Shown: piece by piece, positions 51,406-60,126 of the stretch | Position numbering within the stretch: position 1 is the first letter of the stretch | Layout: the number at the start of each line of letters is the position of its first letter | Assembly: GCA_013619125.1 (NCBI GenBank) | Contig: JABXKS010000023.1 | Span: 1 to 61,479, forward strand | DNA length: 61,479 bases | Direction: 5' to 3' | DNA from: Clostridiales bacterium | Lineage (GTDB): Bacteria > Bacillota > Clostridia > Tissierellales > GPF-1 | Notes under the pieces: model-generated | What the model saw: the letters and a program-made list of their open reading frames with translations, nothing else | The model's database searches: none | What the model was told of the DNA's origin: nothing | Translations under genes and position numbers: made by a program

Positions 51406-52581
51406 ATGCGTCAAGTATATATGGATTATTCGGCAACAACTCCTGTTAAGGAAGAAGTCCTGCAGGAAATGATCCCTTATTTTACTGAAAAATTTGGGAA
51501 TGCCTCAAGTATTTATTCGACTGGCCGACAAGCCAAGCATGAGATGGACGCTGCGAGAAAGCGGATCACCGATCGACTGCACTGTGCGCCGGAGGAATTG
51601 TATTTTACATCCGGCGGGTCAGAGGCTGACAACTGGGCGATTAAGGGCATTGCAAAGGCAAGAAGAAGCAAAGGGAATCATATCATAACAAGCAAAATCG
51701 AACATCATGCCGTTTTGCATGTTTGCGAAACCCTGGAAAAAGAGGGATTTGATGTTACGTATTTAGATGTGGATGCAAAAGGGTTTGTGGATCCAAAGGC
51801 GGTGGAAGCCGCGATTACCGATCAAACCATTTTGATTACGGTGATGTATATCAATAATGAGATTGGCACCATCGAGCCCATTGTTGAAATTGGAGAGATT
51901 GCAAGAAAGCATCAGATTGTGTTTCATACGGATGCTGTGCAGGCGTTGGGGAATCTACCAATTGATTTGAGTCAATTGCCCGTCGATCTGATGTCCTTTT
52001 CAGCCCATAAGGTTTATGGCCCGAAAGGGGTCGGTGCCCTCTATGTGCGAAAAGGGATTCGCTTGCCGAATTTGATAGAAGGTGGAGCGCAAGAGCGGCG
52101 AAGACGCGCCGGCACTGAAAATGTCGCTGGGATCGTTGGATTCGCCAAGGCGGTGGACCTTGCCTATGATCATTTTGATGAGCATGTGGAGCGGTTGATT
52201 GCCATGCGCGAGAGGCTGATCGAAGGCTTGCTCGATTCCATTCCAGATACCCGCGTAAGCGGAGACCGGAAGCAACGACATCCCGGGAATGTGCATGTAT
52301 GCTTTAAATATATTGAAGGGGAGTCCATTTTGTTGAGTTTGGACATGATGGGAATTGCCGGTTCAAGCGGATCCGCATGTACCTCCGGTTCCTTGGATCC
52401 ATCCCATGTATTGATGGCCATAGGATTGGGACACGATATTGCCCATGGATCCTTGCGATTAACGATTGGTGACTTTACCACAGAAGACGATATTGATTAT
52501 GTTTTGGAGCAGCTTCCACCGATTATTGATCGATTGAGAAGGATGTCGCCATTATATGAACAAGCGAAAGGGGCAGAATAA
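51406..52581 (+). CDS. iscS: Cysteine desulfurase IscS/NifS
   Basis: A 391-residue PLP enzyme that provides sulfur for iron-sulfur clusters. Start VYMDYSATTPVKEEV, PLP lysine in SFSAHKVYGPKG (about 201) and the flexible-loop active cysteine in GSACTSGSLDPSH (about 326). It lies 11 bases after the Rrf2 gene; the scaffold gene begins one base after its stop. Confidence 0.96.
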   Translation: MRQVYMDYSATTPVKEEVLQEMIPYFTEKFGNASSIYSTGRQAKHEMDAARKRITDRLHCAPEELYFTSGGSEADNWAIKGIAKARRSKGNHIITSKIEHHAVLHVCETLEKEGFDVTYLDVDAKGFVDPKAVEAAITDQTILITVMYINNEIGTIEPIVEIGEIARKHQIVFHTDAVQALGNLPIDLSQLPVDLMSFSAHKVYGPKGVGALYVRKGIRLPNLIEGGAQERRRRAGTENVAGIVGFAKAVDLAYDHFDEHVERLIAMRERLIEGLLDSIPDTRVSGDRKQRHPGNVHVCFKYIEGESILLSLDMMGIAGSSGSACTSGSLDPSHVLMAIGLGHDIAHGSLRLTIGDFTTEDDIDYVLEQLPPIIDRLRRMSPLYEQAKGAE

Positions 52582-52582
52582 G

Positions 52583-53035
52583 ATGTATACAGAAATCGTA
52601 ATGGATCATTTTACGAATCCACGCAATGTGGGCGAAATTGAAAATGCGGAAGGCATGGGTGAAGTTGGCAATGTAAAGTGCGGCGACATCATGCGTATCT
52701 ATCTTCGAATCAATGCGGATGAAATTATTGAAGACATTAAATTTAAAACATTTGGTTGTGGTTCTGCCATTGCAGCTTCCTCAATCGCTACGGTGATCGT
52801 CAAGGGAAAATCAGTGAAGGATGCGTTGCAATTAACAAACAAGCAGGTTGTGGACGCCTTGGGAGGATTGCCGCCGGTTAAGGTTCATTGTTCGGTATTG
52901 GCTGAGCAAGCCTTGAAAGCAGCGATCTACGATTACGCGAAAAAATTTGGCAAGGAATATCCAGAATTGGAAGGATTTGATCCCGATGCGGATGATGATC
53001 ATCACGACCTGATTGAAGAGATCGGAGAATTTTAA
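52583..53035 (+). CDS. iscU: Iron-sulfur cluster scaffold IscU/NifU N-terminal type
   Basis: A 150-residue scaffold with the three cluster cysteines in NVKCGDIM (about 34), FGCGSAIA (about 60) and VHCSVLAEQAL (about 103). A C-terminal tail of about 20 residues, FDPDADDDHHDLIEEIGEF, is acidic with two histidines and is not part of the usual fold. Translation starts at the ATG next to the iscS stop; a longer frame overlapping iscS is not used. Confidence 0.94.
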   Translation: MYTEIVMDHFTNPRNVGEIENAEGMGEVGNVKCGDIMRIYLRINADEIIEDIKFKTFGCGSAIAASSIATVIVKGKSVKDALQLTNKQVVDALGGLPPVKVHCSVLAEQALKAAIYDYAKKFGKEYPELEGFDPDADDDHHDLIEEIGEF

Positions 53036-53046
53036 AGGAAGTTTGT

Positions 53047-53074
53047 AAAAACGGTGGATTTCACCGTTTTTTTT
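53047..53074 (+). terminator. Intrinsic terminator after iscU
   Basis: AAAACGGTG and CACCGTTTT pair around a short loop, followed by T residues. Confidence 0.92.
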
Positions 53075-53163
53075 ATTTGAGAAAATATAAAAAGAGAGAA
53101 GTTTACATTACATGGTATAATTACAATATATGACTGAAAATTCTGAGTAGGAGGAGGGCTAAA

Positions 53164-55473
53164 ATGGATCAATATTCCAGCTTTGGATTTGACCTCACTT
53201 TAAATATTGCGCTCTTTATCACAGGAGCATTTCTTTTTGGAAGTGTTTATCCAAAGATCAAAAACAGCTCTCGTTTTTGGCGTGCGTTGCTTTTAGGTGG
53301 GATTTTGGGGGCACTGGGGATCTTGATTTATTTCTTGCCTTTGTATTTGGGGGCTGAGACGATTATTCATTCCCAATTGATCTTGGTTGCGGCGGCAATT
53401 CTTTATGGAGGACGTGCAGCCGGGCTCGTTACCTTCACGATGATCTGTGGGAACCTCGTATTAATTGACGCCCCGGACTTGTTGATTGAAATTGCTACTT
53501 TGACGATCCCTTTCCTTTTGATTGAGGGATTTTTGTTACTGAAGAAAAAACCCAAAATCAATGGATTCCACCAATTGGCTGTATCCGTATTATTGGCAGT
53601 GACCCAAGGTGTAATGCTTTTGATCGGACCGGATTTCATTTTAGTTGGGAATCCGGATTGGATTCGAATTCTGCCAGAATGCATCGGTGTCGGCGTGATG
53701 TCGATGATGGCATTTTCGTTTTTTGAGCATGAAATGTCGCGCTATTATGTGGAGAAAAAGTTGAACGACAGTGTGGAACGATATCAAGTTTTGGTCGACA
53801 ATTCGCCGGATATCATTTTTAATTGCAACGCATCCGGTGAAGTATTGATGGCAAATCGAAGATTCTATCAAATACTTGCTACAAAAAAAACGGATCGAGA
53901 TGTTTTTTTGATTTACGACATTCTGAGCGGTGAACGAGATCAAATGGAAATGCGTCGGTTGATTGCGGATGCATTAAAAAAGCAAAAAACGATTTTCCGA
54001 GAGCGAGAAATTCTAATTGGAGTGGGAAAGACCAAAATTTTCAATATTGTTGCGGTTCCATTCTTTAATACGGAATTGCATCCCGCGGGGGTTACAGTTA
54101 CCTGGAACGATGTGACGGAACTTCGGGAACAGGAACGGACCATTCGAAAAATCGCGTATTTTGATGATTTGACAGGACTGCCCAATCGGGCGTCAGTGAT
54201 CAGCAAATTGGAACAGGCACTCTATTACTCACAGCAAAGGGAGCTACGAACCTCGATTGTATTTATCGATATCGATAATTTCAAAAACTACAATGATACC
54301 TTCGGACATTTTTTTGGAGACGAAATTTTGATCGAAGCAAGTCGCCGTTTTTCAGAATGCTTGCGAAAATTTGACGTTGTTGGTCGTCTGGGTGGCGATG
54401 AATTCATCATTATTATTCGAGATGTTCGCCAGAAGAATGAAGTAGTGGAAGTAATTCATCGTTTGGAACATAGTTTGGAAGAGCCAATGAAAATCAAAGA
54501 ACGGTTACTTTACTTAAGTATTAGTTCTGGAATCGCCTTTTTCCCGGATGATGGAGACAGCGTGGAGGATTTGCTTCGAAATGCCGATACTGCCATGTAC
54601 CGAGCAAAGGAATTGGGTAGAAACAACTATCAATTTTATGACAAGTCCATGAAGGATCAAGTCGTTCATCGTATGGAATTAGAAAAAAGACTGCGGGAAG
54701 CCATGTCAAAAAAAGAATTGGCATTGTATTATCAACCGCAATTTTATTTGGATAATCGAAACCTTCGTGGGAATGAAGTTCTATTGCGTTGGATTAATGA
54801 CGACGTAGGCATGATTTCAACATCTGAATTTATTCCGGTTGCGGAAGAGACCGGCATGATTCATGCCATTGGCGAGTGGATCTTGGTGGAAGCCTGCAAA
54901 CAAAATGTGGAATGGTGTGAGCAGTTTGGTCGAGACCTGATTATTTCTGTAAATGTTTCTCCAGTTCAATTGAAGCAAAAAAACTTTGTTGAGATTGTGG
55001 AGCGGGCTCTTGAGATTTCTGGAATGGATCCGAGGTTATTGGAACTTGAAATCACAGAAAATATTTTAATTGAATCGAAAAACTATGTATTTAAGCTCTT
55101 GCAGGGACTGCGGAAGATTGGAATTAAAATTGCCCTTGATGACTTTGGTACGGGGTATTCTTCATTAAATTATTTAAAGGAACTGGAATTTGATACCTTG
55201 AAGATCGATAAGTCATTTATCGACCAAATCGATGAGGAAGGAAAAGAATCTTCGATTCTCAATACGATCATCGATCTTGTGCAAAAACTGGGACTCGAAC
55301 TAATTGCAGAAGGAGTGGAAACCTATAGTCAAATGCATTATCTGGAAGATCGTGGCTGCGATATTGTTCAAGGGTATTTGTTTGGGAAGCCCCTTTCTAA
55401 AAAGGGTTTGAAGCGAATGTTGGATCGTTTGCGCAAGTCTGAGCCTTTGGAGGGAGAAGAAACTGTATCCTAA
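53164..55473 (+). CDS. GGDEF-EAL protein with membrane and PAS domains
   Basis: A 769-residue c-di-GMP enzyme. About 1-185 are six or so spans resembling a 5TM-LYT sensor, about 200-315 a PAS domain (YQVLVDNSPDIIF), about 330-490 a GGDEF domain with intact GRLGGDEF and RKFD (RxxD) inhibitory site, and about 510-760 an EAL domain. The signature reads EVLLRW instead of EALLRW, but the first Glu, ENILIE, DDFGTGYSSL and DKSFI are all present, so phosphodiesterase activity is likely. The balance of the two activities cannot be predicted. Confidence 0.95.
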   Translation: MDQYSSFGFDLTLNIALFITGAFLFGSVYPKIKNSSRFWRALLLGGILGALGILIYFLPLYLGAETIIHSQLILVAAAILYGGRAAGLVTFTMICGNLVLIDAPDLLIEIATLTIPFLLIEGFLLLKKKPKINGFHQLAVSVLLAVTQGVMLLIGPDFILVGNPDWIRILPECIGVGVMSMMAFSFFEHEMSRYYVEKKLNDSVERYQVLVDNSPDIIFNCNASGEVLMANRRFYQILATKKTDRDVFLIYDILSGERDQMEMRRLIADALKKQKTIFREREILIGVGKTKIFNIVAVPFFNTELHPAGVTVTWNDVTELREQERTIRKIAYFDDLTGLPNRASVISKLEQALYYSQQRELRTSIVFIDIDNFKNYNDTFGHFFGDEILIEASRRFSECLRKFDVVGRLGGDEFIIIIRDVRQKNEVVEVIHRLEHSLEEPMKIKERLLYLSISSGIAFFPDDGDSVEDLLRNADTAMYRAKELGRNNYQFYDKSMKDQVVHRMELEKRLREAMSKKELALYYQPQFYLDNRNLRGNEVLLRWINDDVGMISTSEFIPVAEETGMIHAIGEWILVEACKQNVEWCEQFGRDLIISVNVSPVQLKQKNFVEIVERALEISGMDPRLLELEITENILIESKNYVFKLLQGLRKIGIKIALDDFGTGYSSLNYLKELEFDTLKIDKSFIDQIDEEGKESSILNTIIDLVQKLGLELIAEGVETYSQMHYLEDRGCDIVQGYLFGKPLSKKGLKRMLDRLRKSEPLEGEETVS

Positions 55474-55546
55474 TAAACATGTGTTCAAGTCGAAGAATTA
55501 CGAGTAAACATAAGCTTAAGTCGATGGGTTTAAAACGAAAATACCA

Positions 55547-55571
55547 TATAATAGGTGAAAACGCTTCTTTT
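55547..55571 (+). promoter_or_regulatory. Possible -10 and degenerate cre-like site upstream of cstA
   Basis: TATAAT (55547-55552) is followed by TGAAAACGCTTCTT (55556-55569), which fits the TGWAANCGNTNWCA cre consensus at 11 of 14 positions. A second TATAAT lies at 55591-55596. Placement just downstream of a -10 suits catabolite repression of a carbon starvation gene, but the match is partial. Confidence 0.4.
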
Positions 55572-55670
55572 CAAATCAAATATTTAGGAATATAATGAAG
55601 TCGTCAAGGGATTTATTGACAAAAAATGTCTGGCGACAGGCGAAAATTCTTAAAGGAAAGAAGGGTTTTC

Positions 55671-57365
55671 ATGAATGCATTAGTACTTGCAATAATCTGT
55701 TATGCAGCCTTTATTCTCGCTTATAACACCTATGGTAAATTTGTAGGGCGTAGGCTGTTTGAATTAGGGTCGAACAAGAAACTGACACCTGCTCACACAA
55801 TGGAAGATGGCGTGGATTATGTACCAACGAAGAAGAGTATTCTTTTTGGTCATCACTATACATCAATTGCGGGAACAGGACCTATTGTAGGACCAGCGAT
55901 CGGCGTTATCTGGGGCTGGGTTCCTGCAGTTATTTGGGTTGTTATTGGCTCAATCTTTATGGGCGCTGTCCATGATTTTGGCTCATTGATCATTTCTGAA
56001 AGAAATGAAGGAAAATCCATGGGCGAAGTAACGAAGGACATCGTTGGACCCACTTCGAAGAACTTATTTTTAGCGGTTATTTTCTTTTTGCTATTGATTG
56101 TCATCGCAATATTTGCAATGATTATCGGCAAATTATTTATTATGTATCCAGCCTCAGTATTCCCGGTATGGATGGAGATTCCAATTGCAATGGTATTGGG
56201 TTACTTAGTTTACAAGAAGGGCATGAAGGTTGGACCTTTATCCATCGTGGCGATTTTGTTGATGTACCTTACGATTTGGATGGGAGCTACATTCTTTAAT
56301 TTTGCATCTCCTGAATCCATTATGGGCATGACACCAATTATGTTCTGGTTAAGCGTGTTATTTATCTATGCGTTTATCGCATCGGTGTTACCGGTTCAAC
56401 AACTTTTACAACCACGCGATTACATGAACTCCCATGAGTTATTGATTGCGATGGGATTGTTGATTATTGGCTTGGTTGTGGTTCGACCTGATATCGTGGC
56501 GCCTGCAATCCGAACCAATGTTCCTGGCGCGCCAGGTTCTATGATTCCATTGTTGTTTATCACTATCGCATGCGGCGCAATTTCAGGCTTCCATAGTTTG
56601 GTATCATCGGGTACGACTTCGAAGCAATTGGATAAAGAAGAAGACGCGATGTTTATCGGTTATGGCTCCATGTTGTTGGAAGGCGCATTGGCAATTCTCG
56701 TTATTATTGCTTGTACAGCTGGCTTAGGCGATTCAGCAGCATGGACAGCTAGGTATGCCGATTGGGCAAGCGCATCAGGCTTGGGCGCGAAGTTGGGTGC
56801 CTTCATTGATGGAGGGGCTAGCTTCCTGACAGGTCTTGGCCTATCGGTTGCTTTCGCGAGAACAATTCTTGCCGTATTTGTTGTATCCTTTGCGGCAACA
56901 ACACTTGATACAGCAACACGGATTCAGCGTTATGTGGTTGCTGAGATTGCAGAAGATATCAAATTCAAACCATTGCAAGGCAAGTATGCCGCAACAGCTT
57001 TTGCGGTATTGTCCGCACTGGCATTGGCAATGGCAAGAGACGGCGGCGCGGGAGCTATGATTCTCTGGCCACTGTTCGGCGCGTCCAATCAATTGTTGGC
57101 AGCCTTGTCATTGATGGTAATCACGGTTTATCTTGCAAAGAAAGACAAACCGGTATTGTATACAGGAATTCCAATGGTCTTTATGATGGTAATGACGGCT
57201 TGGGGCATGATCAACAACTTGGTTGCCTATTACAGTAGCGCAAATTATCTCTTGTTGTTCATTAACATCATTATTCTTGTTTTGGAAGTTTGGATGATTA
57301 TCGAATCCTTCAAAGCAGTGAAACATTATCGAGCAAATAAATTGGCCAACAAAAAAGTAGCATAA
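55671..57365 (+). CDS. cstA: Carbon starvation protein CstA family transporter
   Basis: A 564-residue membrane protein with about 16 spans, the shorter Firmicute-type CstA. Signatures are AYNTYGKFVGRRLFEL, GTGPIVGPAIGVIWGWVPA and SGFHSLVSSGTTSKQL (about 310). The family imports peptides or pyruvate on carbon starvation. The start follows an AAAGGAAAG/AAGGG site; a frame 15 codons longer has none. Terminator follows. Confidence 0.95.
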   Translation: MNALVLAIICYAAFILAYNTYGKFVGRRLFELGSNKKLTPAHTMEDGVDYVPTKKSILFGHHYTSIAGTGPIVGPAIGVIWGWVPAVIWVVIGSIFMGAVHDFGSLIISERNEGKSMGEVTKDIVGPTSKNLFLAVIFFLLLIVIAIFAMIIGKLFIMYPASVFPVWMEIPIAMVLGYLVYKKGMKVGPLSIVAILLMYLTIWMGATFFNFASPESIMGMTPIMFWLSVLFIYAFIASVLPVQQLLQPRDYMNSHELLIAMGLLIIGLVVVRPDIVAPAIRTNVPGAPGSMIPLLFITIACGAISGFHSLVSSGTTSKQLDKEEDAMFIGYGSMLLEGALAILVIIACTAGLGDSAAWTARYADWASASGLGAKLGAFIDGGASFLTGLGLSVAFARTILAVFVVSFAATTLDTATRIQRYVVAEIAEDIKFKPLQGKYAATAFAVLSALALAMARDGGAGAMILWPLFGASNQLLAALSLMVITVYLAKKDKPVLYTGIPMVFMMVMTAWGMINNLVAYYSSANYLLLFINIIILVLEVWMIIESFKAVKHYRANKLANKKVA

Positions 57366-57385
57366 ACAGCAAATCCCTTGACAAG

Positions 57386-57418
57386 ATCCGCGGCATAAGC
57401 CGCGGATTTCTTTTTTTC
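57386..57418 (+). terminator. Intrinsic terminator after cstA
   Basis: ATCCGCGGC and GCCGCGGAT pair around ATAA, followed by TTCTTTTTTT. Confidence 0.93.
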
Positions 57419-57459
57419 CAAATTTTCTATATAATAGGGGAAGAAAGGTTGGTGGTAAA

Positions 57460-58266
57460 ATGAAAATTGGATTTATTGGTTGTGGGAATATGGCGACGGC
57501 GATGATTGCTGGAATTATGGAGTCAGGCAAGTTTGCGCCAACGGATGTGATGGTTAGTAATCCATCGGAAGGGAAACTAATTGCTGTTAAAGAAGAGTTT
57601 GGTATTAAAATTACGCAGGACAATGCGGAGGTAGCGGCATTTGCGGAGATCTTGGTTTTGGCAGTCAAGCCTTATCTCTATGAAAGGGTTGCAAAAGAGA
57701 TTCAAGGAGTCATTCCAGAGTCGACGGTGGTTGTAACGATTGCCGCAGGTGTTAGCATTGAGAAGATGCAAGCACAACTCGGACGTTCACAACCTGTTGT
57801 GAGGACTATGCCGAATACACCAGCGTTGGTGAAGGAGGGTGTAACGGCTATTTGTCGTAGCTCAGAGGTATCCGACGAGATGTATCAAGCGACTCGTCAA
57901 TTGCTAGAGAGCTTTGGAAAGGTTTTTGAATTGCCAGAATCCAAGATGGATGTGGTTCCAGCAATCTCGGGATCCTCGCCGGCCTATGTGTACATGTTGA
58001 TTGAAGCGATGGCTGACGCGGGTGTTTGTGATGGTTTGCCTCGTCAAACAGCAAAAGAGATGGCGGCGCAGGCTGTGTTGGGCGCTGCGAAAATGGTCTT
58101 GGAAACAGGCATTCATCCGGAAGAATTAAAGGATCGAGTTTGCACCCCAGGCGGAACAACGATTGAAGCGGTTTTGACCCTTGAGAAAAATCAATTCCGA
58201 TCTTCGGTACAAGAGGCGATGCGGGCTTGTACAAAGAAAACAAAAGAGCTGACGAAATTATCATAG
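57460..58266 (+). CDS. proC: Pyrroline-5-carboxylate reductase
   Basis: A 268-residue NAD(P)H-dependent enzyme for the last step of proline synthesis. N-terminal IGFIGCGNMATAMIAG is the nucleotide-binding fold; SGSSPAYVYMLIEAMADAGV and CTPGGTTIEAV are diagnostic. It precedes cinA by nine bases and is separated from proBA by 13 kb. Confidence 0.97.
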   Translation: MKIGFIGCGNMATAMIAGIMESGKFAPTDVMVSNPSEGKLIAVKEEFGIKITQDNAEVAAFAEILVLAVKPYLYERVAKEIQGVIPESTVVVTIAAGVSIEKMQAQLGRSQPVVRTMPNTPALVKEGVTAICRSSEVSDEMYQATRQLLESFGKVFELPESKMDVVPAISGSSPAYVYMLIEAMADAGVCDGLPRQTAKEMAAQAVLGAAKMVLETGIHPEELKDRVCTPGGTTIEAVLTLEKNQFRSSVQEAMRACTKKTKELTKLS

Positions 58267-58275
58267 GGGGAGACG

Positions 58276-59523
58276 ATGATAGCGGAAATCATTAATATTG
58301 GAAGTGAATTGCTATATGGCGATGTCGTGAATACTAATGCGGCATGGCTGTCCAAGCAATTGCAAGAATTAGGCGTTACGGTACGTTATCATACCGTTAT
58401 TGGTGACGAAGCGGAGGATATGAAAGACGCTTACTCGCGCTCCCTTGCAAGGGCGGATTGGATCTTTGTAACGGGAGGTTTGGGACCGACTCAAGATGAT
58501 TTGAGCAAGGAGATATTGGCAGAGGTTGTCGATCAAAAAATGGTTCTGGATCCGGAAAGTGAAGATCGGATTCGATTGTTTTTTGAGCATATCGGTCGCG
58601 AGATGACGCCAAATAATCTCAGACAGGCATATTTTCCGAGAGGAGCCCGTATTTTCGATAATCATCGAGGGACTGCTCCCGCCTGCGGGGTGGAGGTTCA
58701 CGGGCACTGGATTTTCTTGCTGCCTGGACCGCCCAGAGAGATGCGGGATATTTTCAGACGTCATTTGACTCCGTTGATCGAACGGGAGCGAACGGAAGTG
58801 ATTGCAGTTCGAAAATTTCATTTGATGGGAATTGGAGAATCCTCGGCCGAAGATCGAGTGATGGATTTGATTACCGGAACTCAAAATCCAGTACTGGCAT
58901 CTTATGCCGGCGGTGGTCAAATCACCTTCCGATTAACAGGCAAGGCCAAGACCAAGGAAGCCGTCGAGGCGATGATGGCACCGATAGAGACAGTTTTTCG
59001 AGAGCGTCTAGGGTCATATATCTACTCGGACAGCAATGAGAATTTGGAGCAGCAGGTGATTCGGTTGTTGATCGAAAAAGAAAAAACCATAGCGGTCGCA
59101 GAATCCTTAACAGGAGGTATGCTGGCAGCTGCATTAATTGATGTGGCGGGCGCATCGGAAGTATTTCAACAGGGGTTTGTCACCTATTCAGAAGAGGCGA
59201 AGGCTGAAACGTTGGGAGTTTCAATGGATCTTATCAAAGAAAAAGGGGTTGTCAGCGAAGAAGTTGCGGCAGCGATGGCGATCGGTGCCGCAGAAAAAGC
59301 GGGAACATCCATTGCACTGTCGACAACCGGGGTTGCTGGACCGACTGGAGGAACTGAAAAGACACCTGTCGGGACGGTTTGTCTGGGACTTTATCTGGAT
59401 GGGAAAGTTAAGACGAGACGAGTTGTTTTTTCTGGTGATCGTGCGCGAGTTCGTTTCCGTGCGGTTCGCACAGCGCTGAACTGGTTGCGGATGGAAATCC
59501 AAGAAAAAACTGAATCAGAATAA
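58276..59523 (+). CDS. cinA: CinA family nicotinamide-nucleotide amidohydrolase
   Basis: A 415-residue two-domain protein. The N-terminal MoCF-like domain (TGGLGPTQDDLSKE, about 65-78; LPGPPREMRD) may act as an ADP-ribose pyrophosphatase. The C-terminal domain (ESLTGGMLAAALIDVAGAS, STTGVAGPTGG) is a nicotinamide mononucleotide amidase that recycles pyridine nucleotides. It is often linked to competence or recA; here it follows proC. Confidence 0.95.
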   Translation: MIAEIINIGSELLYGDVVNTNAAWLSKQLQELGVTVRYHTVIGDEAEDMKDAYSRSLARADWIFVTGGLGPTQDDLSKEILAEVVDQKMVLDPESEDRIRLFFEHIGREMTPNNLRQAYFPRGARIFDNHRGTAPACGVEVHGHWIFLLPGPPREMRDIFRRHLTPLIERERTEVIAVRKFHLMGIGESSAEDRVMDLITGTQNPVLASYAGGGQITFRLTGKAKTKEAVEAMMAPIETVFRERLGSYIYSDSNENLEQQVIRLLIEKEKTIAVAESLTGGMLAAALIDVAGASEVFQQGFVTYSEEAKAETLGVSMDLIKEKGVVSEEVAAAMAIGAAEKAGTSIALSTTGVAGPTGGTEKTPVGTVCLGLYLDGKVKTRRVVFSGDRARVRFRAVRTALNWLRMEIQEKTESE

Positions 59524-59524
59524 G

Positions 59525-59558
59525 ATAAATCCTTTGCTTCGGCAAAGGATTTATTTGT
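59525..59558. terminator. Two-way terminator between cinA and DUF5317
   Basis: ATAAATCCTTTGC and GCAAAGGATTTAT are a 13-bp perfect stem with TTCG loop. It overlaps the stop codon of the minus-strand DUF5317 gene. Confidence 0.88.
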
Positions 59559-60126
59559 GTGCGGATTCAGTTTGTGGTTGACGCATTTTTTGAAAAACGA
59601 AGATAAAAAGTCCTCCGCTGATAAAGAAGTCGCCAAGACTTACGATATATGAGGTTAAAAATGGGTTTTTTATCACATCTGCCAAATAGTAGAACCGAGT
59701 GGCAGAATTCGTCAGGGTATAAAATCCATGAGATTCCAAATATGTGACCTTATCAAGTAAGCCAAAGGTTTGTGCGAGTGTTGGTTCCACAGGCATCTTT
59801 CCTCCATTGGAAAAGATGACGATCATGTTCAGCATGATTCCAAACCCAACGAGCAACAAAGTTTTTTCTTTTCGATTGATCCAAACAAAGATCAATAAAA
59901 TGAAAAAAGCCAGAAAATAGATTGCTGCGGTGATCATTTTAATCATTGGCAGGCTAATCATCTCTGGAAGCAAAGTGGATCGTCGCATCCAATTGGTAAG
60001 CGCCAAAGAAATCACGGAGATCATGATGAGTGGAAATCCTTGTAATTCAATATTCCATAATTTTTTTAAAGAACCGCCAAAGACAAGTCCGAGCAGCAAA
60101 GAATATAAAAAGAGTTCATACATCAT
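59551..60126 (-). CDS. DUF5317 family membrane protein
   Basis: A 191-residue protein with about six spans. The conserved FSNGGKMPVEP in the middle matches DUF5317, a clostridial membrane family of unknown function often beside HD-domain genes. Its start codon overlaps the end of the HD-GYP gene by one base, so they are co-expressed. Confidence 0.83.
   Translation of the reverse strand: MMYELFLYSLLLGLVFGGSLKKLWNIELQGFPLIMISVISLALTNWMRRSTLLPEMISLPMIKMITAAIYFLAFFILLIFVWINRKEKTLLLVGFGIMLNMIVIFSNGGKMPVEPTLAQTFGLLDKVTYLESHGFYTLTNSATRFYYLADVIKNPFLTSYIVSLGDFFISGGLFIFVFQKMRQPQTESAHK

Noticed and set aside
55616-55670. TTGACA at 55616 as the cstA promoter
   Set aside because: No acceptable -10 box follows at 16-18 bases; TATAAT boxes further upstream are more likely.
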